Assembly (NCBI RefSeq): GCF_901709675.1
Contig: NC_051097.1
Coordinates: 4,989,039 to 5,053,038, forward strand
Source of the DNA: Syngnathus acus
Lineage: Eukaryota; Chordata; Actinopteri; Syngnathiformes; Syngnathidae
DNA: 64,000 bases
Reading direction: 5' to 3'
The notes beneath the pieces were generated by a model. It was not told the origin of the DNA, did no database searches, and saw only the letters and a program-made list of their open reading frames with translations. Of this stretch, positions 60,559-64,000 are shown one piece after another. Each line of letters begins with the position of its first letter. Position 1 is the first letter of the stretch. A program made the translations under genes and the position numbers.

Positions 60559-62815
60559 CTATAGAGTGATCTGCGTTAGCACAATCACGAGACGTACATT
60601 TCAAGCAAAAAGAACAACAACCCAAAACGACTTGGACAAACATGAGCATGCGACAACACCATGTTTATGTCTAAAGGGCACGCCGGAAAATGCAGACCAT
60701 TCACAATATGGATTATGACAGATTGCCTGCAGCACAGTCATAAAGTTAGAGATTAGTTTTGCTGATAGTGATAAATTCAAATGCCCTTAAACTCGTAAAA
60801 TGTGGAGTTGAATCAGAATTTACAGCGGAAAAAAAACTGGATTATGTGACAAATCCGATCATAATTCTTCACTGAGGCATGTAAACAGTCGGCATGCTTT
60901 ACTAGACATCCTTTCAGCCAGCACCAAAATATGAACTGCAGTGCTGTTTGACAAAAAAGAGCACTGAGTTAGCTTGCAGCACTAGCCGCTGTTTCGATGA
61001 TACATTTTTGTCACTGTTGATCAAACAAAATAGGTTTATGTATGCTGTGCTGCCCTGATGAAGTTGTGCTGTTTTGCAAAGTTTGTTATGAAAGTTAACT
61101 AAACAAGGTACTTTAACACATTTAGATGAGAAGGATGCTGTTTGTTTTCGCCAAAAGAAGCTTCAGGAGGAAATACAAAGATTACAATCCACAGGAGTCC
61201 AATGTGCAGGATGAAGGAAACAAGATGTGTCCTCAACAAGAGCAGGGAGCATGACTAGACTTTTCATCATGTAATGTTTGATGTTTATTAGCAGGTGGGA
61301 GACAAACACTTTGAGAAAAAAAAAAGCATTAGCTCAGATGTTCTCAGCCAAAATCTTGTAAGATATATTTAATTAAAAGTCTTTCAGGTCACACACTCTT
61401 ATCACAATATGCAGCATCAAAGATGCCCCACTTGCCAAAATCATCTCCTCAGATGCCAAATCTAAGCAACTCACGAGCATCGGGAAAACTATCTAGCCGT
61501 AACAGACTTTTAAATATTATGTGGTAAATTTTCCACGCTGCTATTTTTCCACCCTTATAGCTCATCCGAGTGAAGGCACTGCTGGCTTCTTCCAGAGCTT
61601 CCTATCTGTAAAGCCAAATCCCTGCTGAGATTAAATTCTTCTTTTCAACCGCCATGGAACGGAAGACCAAGGCGGTCGTCTCCACCCTCATATTTATCTT
61701 ACATACACCAAAAGGACAAAAGCACAGGTCTACACATTTTCATCAATGCCTTAATCAATCACGAGTTGTACCAACCACGCACAGTTCTTTCTGATTCTTC
61801 CATCCATTTTTGTGTTTAGTATCTTAAGAAATGTTACCTGTCCGTTACAAAGTATGCAAAGTGAAAGTGGAGTTTAAAACTAAACCTATAGAAACAGGGA
61901 GAACATGGACGACATTGTGTGTAACTTCTTCAGGAATGCTTCTCTACAAGTCTCCATATGAAAGATTATTTGCAAGCTGCTGTTTTTGAATAGCTATCAA
62001 CAAAAATAAAGCTACACTTTATATAACATTTCAACGCACTCTTCTAACTGAGGATTCAGAATTAACCAATCACATCCAAAATCAGTTTTATTTTAAGTAC
62101 GACTTTGCAACAGTGTATGTTAGTGATAAAAAACAGCCCATTCACACACTTAAGTAAAATGTTGGGCTACATCACTGCTGAAATAACACAAGTATTTTCC
62201 GGGCTATAAGGCCCAAATTCCTAAATTTAAACTGGCCTGAAGCATTGTGTCATAAAATCAATCATAAGTGGCCTACTGAAGACTATGAATCATGAATCAA
62301 AAAGACTATGGATCATTATTTTGTGATTATAAAGTAATTTGTTGCGTCTGAAGTTGAAATAAAAAAGATAAAATGGAGAATGATGTGATTTGGATTAAAA
62401 ATCTGACATGATGCATTAATGGTGCGCCTTATAGTCCGGTGCGCCTTATATAAGGACAAAGTTTTAAGATGGGCCATTCATTGAAGGCGCGCCTTATAGT
62501 CTGGTGCGCCTTATAGTCCGGAAAATACGGTACTACAAATTACTGATTGCTGTCAATATCACCATCGTGAATGCAACATTTCAATGGACCCATCCTGGGA
62601 TAGCCCTTAGGCTGTTTTTTTTCCACACCAGAAGTGCCATGGTGGGGGTAGGAGTAGAACCTGACAAGAGTTGCATTATCGTGTCCAGCCAGCTGTGTCT
62701 GTTGCTCTGCAGGCATTTTTATGCTCCATCACACTCACAAATTCATACCGAAAAACAACTTACTCACAAATTGGTCAGTGGAGGTCATGCACTCATCAGA
62801 CGGCCCACAACTCAC
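60559..62815. other. astn2 intron C/B
   Basis: 2.3-kb intron, unique AT-rich sequence except for a MITE at 62190-62532. No gene is seen. Confidence 0.55.
62190..62532. mobile_element. MITE of the TACCG family, copy 3 (inverted relative to copy 1)
   Basis: About 343 bp. The right end is gtccggaaaatacggta; the left end is eroded (agtattttccgggctata). The core is the reverse complement of the core of the 8276-8666 copy (for example aatttaaactggcc here, ggccagtttaaatt there). Confidence 0.75.
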
Positions 62816-62890
62816 CTGAAAATTCTTTCCGGGGCTTGTTCGCCCGTAACCAGGTCGTAGCCTTTCTCAAGGTTAGCATACGGCCAAGGC
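62816..62890 (-). CDS. astn2: astn2 exon B
   Basis: 75-bp exon between a ccaaag acceptor and a gtgag donor. It completes the Gly codon of exon A and reads PWPYANLEKGYDLVTGEQ followed by APERIF, then AG of a split Ser codon. This is a very conserved linker of astrotactins between the first EGF-like module and the following region. No signal or membrane segment is present. Exon A lies about 0.58 kb upstream and exon C about 2.3 kb downstream, separated by an intron carrying a MITE. Confidence 0.9.
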
Positions 62891-63466
62891 CTTTGGAGAA
62901 GAAGAAGGAGTGATGTCATCACACAACCGCACACGTACAACACGAGTGGAGAATTTACTGTAGCAGATGGGACACGCTTTATGGTATGTAAATAAACCAG
63001 ACGTATCAAAAGCTGTGTTTGCACGTGGCTAAGATTACCGTCTGTCACCGGTCTTCCTACAAAATGGTGAATGGGAACTCGATCCAAGGCTGGACGGGAT
63101 CCAGCGAGTGACAGCCAGAGGTGAACGGCAATGTGAAACATTAAACATTGTCGCAGTTGGCTGCGTGGCTCATTTGAATTATTTTGACCGCTCCGTTGGG
63201 TTTGTGCAAGCTTTCCAAGGTCACATTCAAGTTTGTTTCAAGAACTTTTGTAAGACGTTTTCCAAGATATGTGTTAATGTACTTTTTATAGGTTCAATTC
63301 CCAGACCGTTAAAACGCTAACCCTCAATCTACAATCACAATTCTAATTTTAAAAAAAATAAATCAATTTTATGGCCATCCATACTGTTTTGGTTGCTTTT
63401 CTTGAGACTAAGAGAACAGGTTATATAAGCTAATGAGGTGCATTTCCATATGCAGGCGGTGCTTAC

Positions 63467-63551
63467 CCTTCATTCTGACCCCAGTCACTGCGAACACAGA
63501 GGTGTTTATGGACAAGATCCGGCGAATAACCGTCGTGACAGCTGCATTCTC
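63467..63551 (-). CDS. astn2: astn2 exon A (EGF-like segment)
   Basis: 85-bp exon, the most 5' in the window. It begins with two bases of a split codon, reads [18 protein letters not shown] then VRSDWGQNE, and ends with two bases (GG) of a split Gly codon. The acceptor is ctcag at 63552-63556 and the donor gtaagc at 63461-63466. Its regularly spaced cysteines are typical of an EGF-like module of the astrotactin ectodomain. The upstream partner exon is outside the window. The phase fits exon B exactly (GG+G gives Gly, followed by PWPY). Confidence 0.88.
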
Positions 63552-64000
63552 CTGAGACGGAAAGAAACAGAGGCGGCGGATATTTGTTTATTGTCAGCAG
63601 TTGCATAAATTACCATTTAGAACAGTAGAACCTAATTTCACAGATTCAGTTTTCTGTAACAGAAACATTCACTATGGAGAAATATTTGATACTAGCAAAT
63701 GATGATGAATTGAAAAACAGCATTATTTAAAATGATTTCAAACTATGAACATTTGTGTATTAGTATCTTTAGATATGAAAAAAAGGTCCATGGTTTAGCA
63801 TATGAAAAAAGATGAACTGTTGACGACAAATTCATGTTGTCGTCATTAAATTATTTGCTCTTTATGTAGAATGCATAATTGACTGAATTAAAACCGGACA
63901 AAATATTACTTATTTTGATAGTTTTACTTCTCTCTACCTGGAAATAAAAAATGCTGCATGGGATATACGATGGCATTTGTGGAGTCTTAGGTCAGATTTC
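63552..64000. other. astn2 intron upstream of exon A
   Basis: AT-rich intron sequence to the end of the window. Nothing further was recognised. Confidence 0.5.

Overview
The window is nuclear DNA of a bony fish, most likely a percomorph teleost, though the species cannot be fixed from the sequence. Coding sequence is sparse and intron-split with GT/AG boundaries. The repeats (hAT-type MITEs, a tRNA-derived SINE, L2/CR1-like LINEs, long GA tracts) are those of teleost genomes.

Two protein genes are recognised. The window is dominated by the 3' half of astrotactin-2 (astn2) on the minus strand. Twelve internal exons, from 63551 down to 4770, join in phase without a stop (1,806 bp, about 602 codons). 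They encode part of the EGF-like region, the MACPF region and the start of the fibronectin type III domain. The 5' exons lie beyond 64000 and the 3' exons below position 1. trim32, a RING/B-box/coiled-coil/NHL E3 ubiquitin ligase, lies in the opposite direction in the astn2 intron between 13522 and 20149. It has one uninterrupted 680-codon coding exon (16031-18073) and a probable non-coding first exon near 15.15-15.24 kb. The nesting is the same as in other vertebrates.

Layout: 1-4769 is downstream astn2 intron; 4770-5473 holds two exons; 5474-13202 is intron with one MITE and a LINE remnant; 13203-13522 is one exon; 15.1-18.8 kb is trim32; 20149-21422 holds three exons; 21423-45133 is a 23.7-kb intron packed with nested mobile DNA; 45134-46737 holds two exons; 52924-53074, 60433-60558, 62816-62890 and 63467-63551 are single exons.

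The most unusual structure is in the large intron. Two copies of a long inverted-repeat (foldback) element, about 25.46-29.63 kb and 33.08-41.19 kb, have GAACGA-rich ends, a tRNA-like segment in their arms, and arrays of a 235-bp unit that itself contains two hairpins. The arrays differ in copy number and arm symmetry. Copy 1 sits inside a hAT element with a perfect 8-bp target duplication, and that hAT sits inside a small MITE. Copy 2 was split by a LINE that was itself split by a second LINE. A single undiluted MITE at 37416-37607 looks like the source of the 235-bp repeat. No complete transposase is visible.
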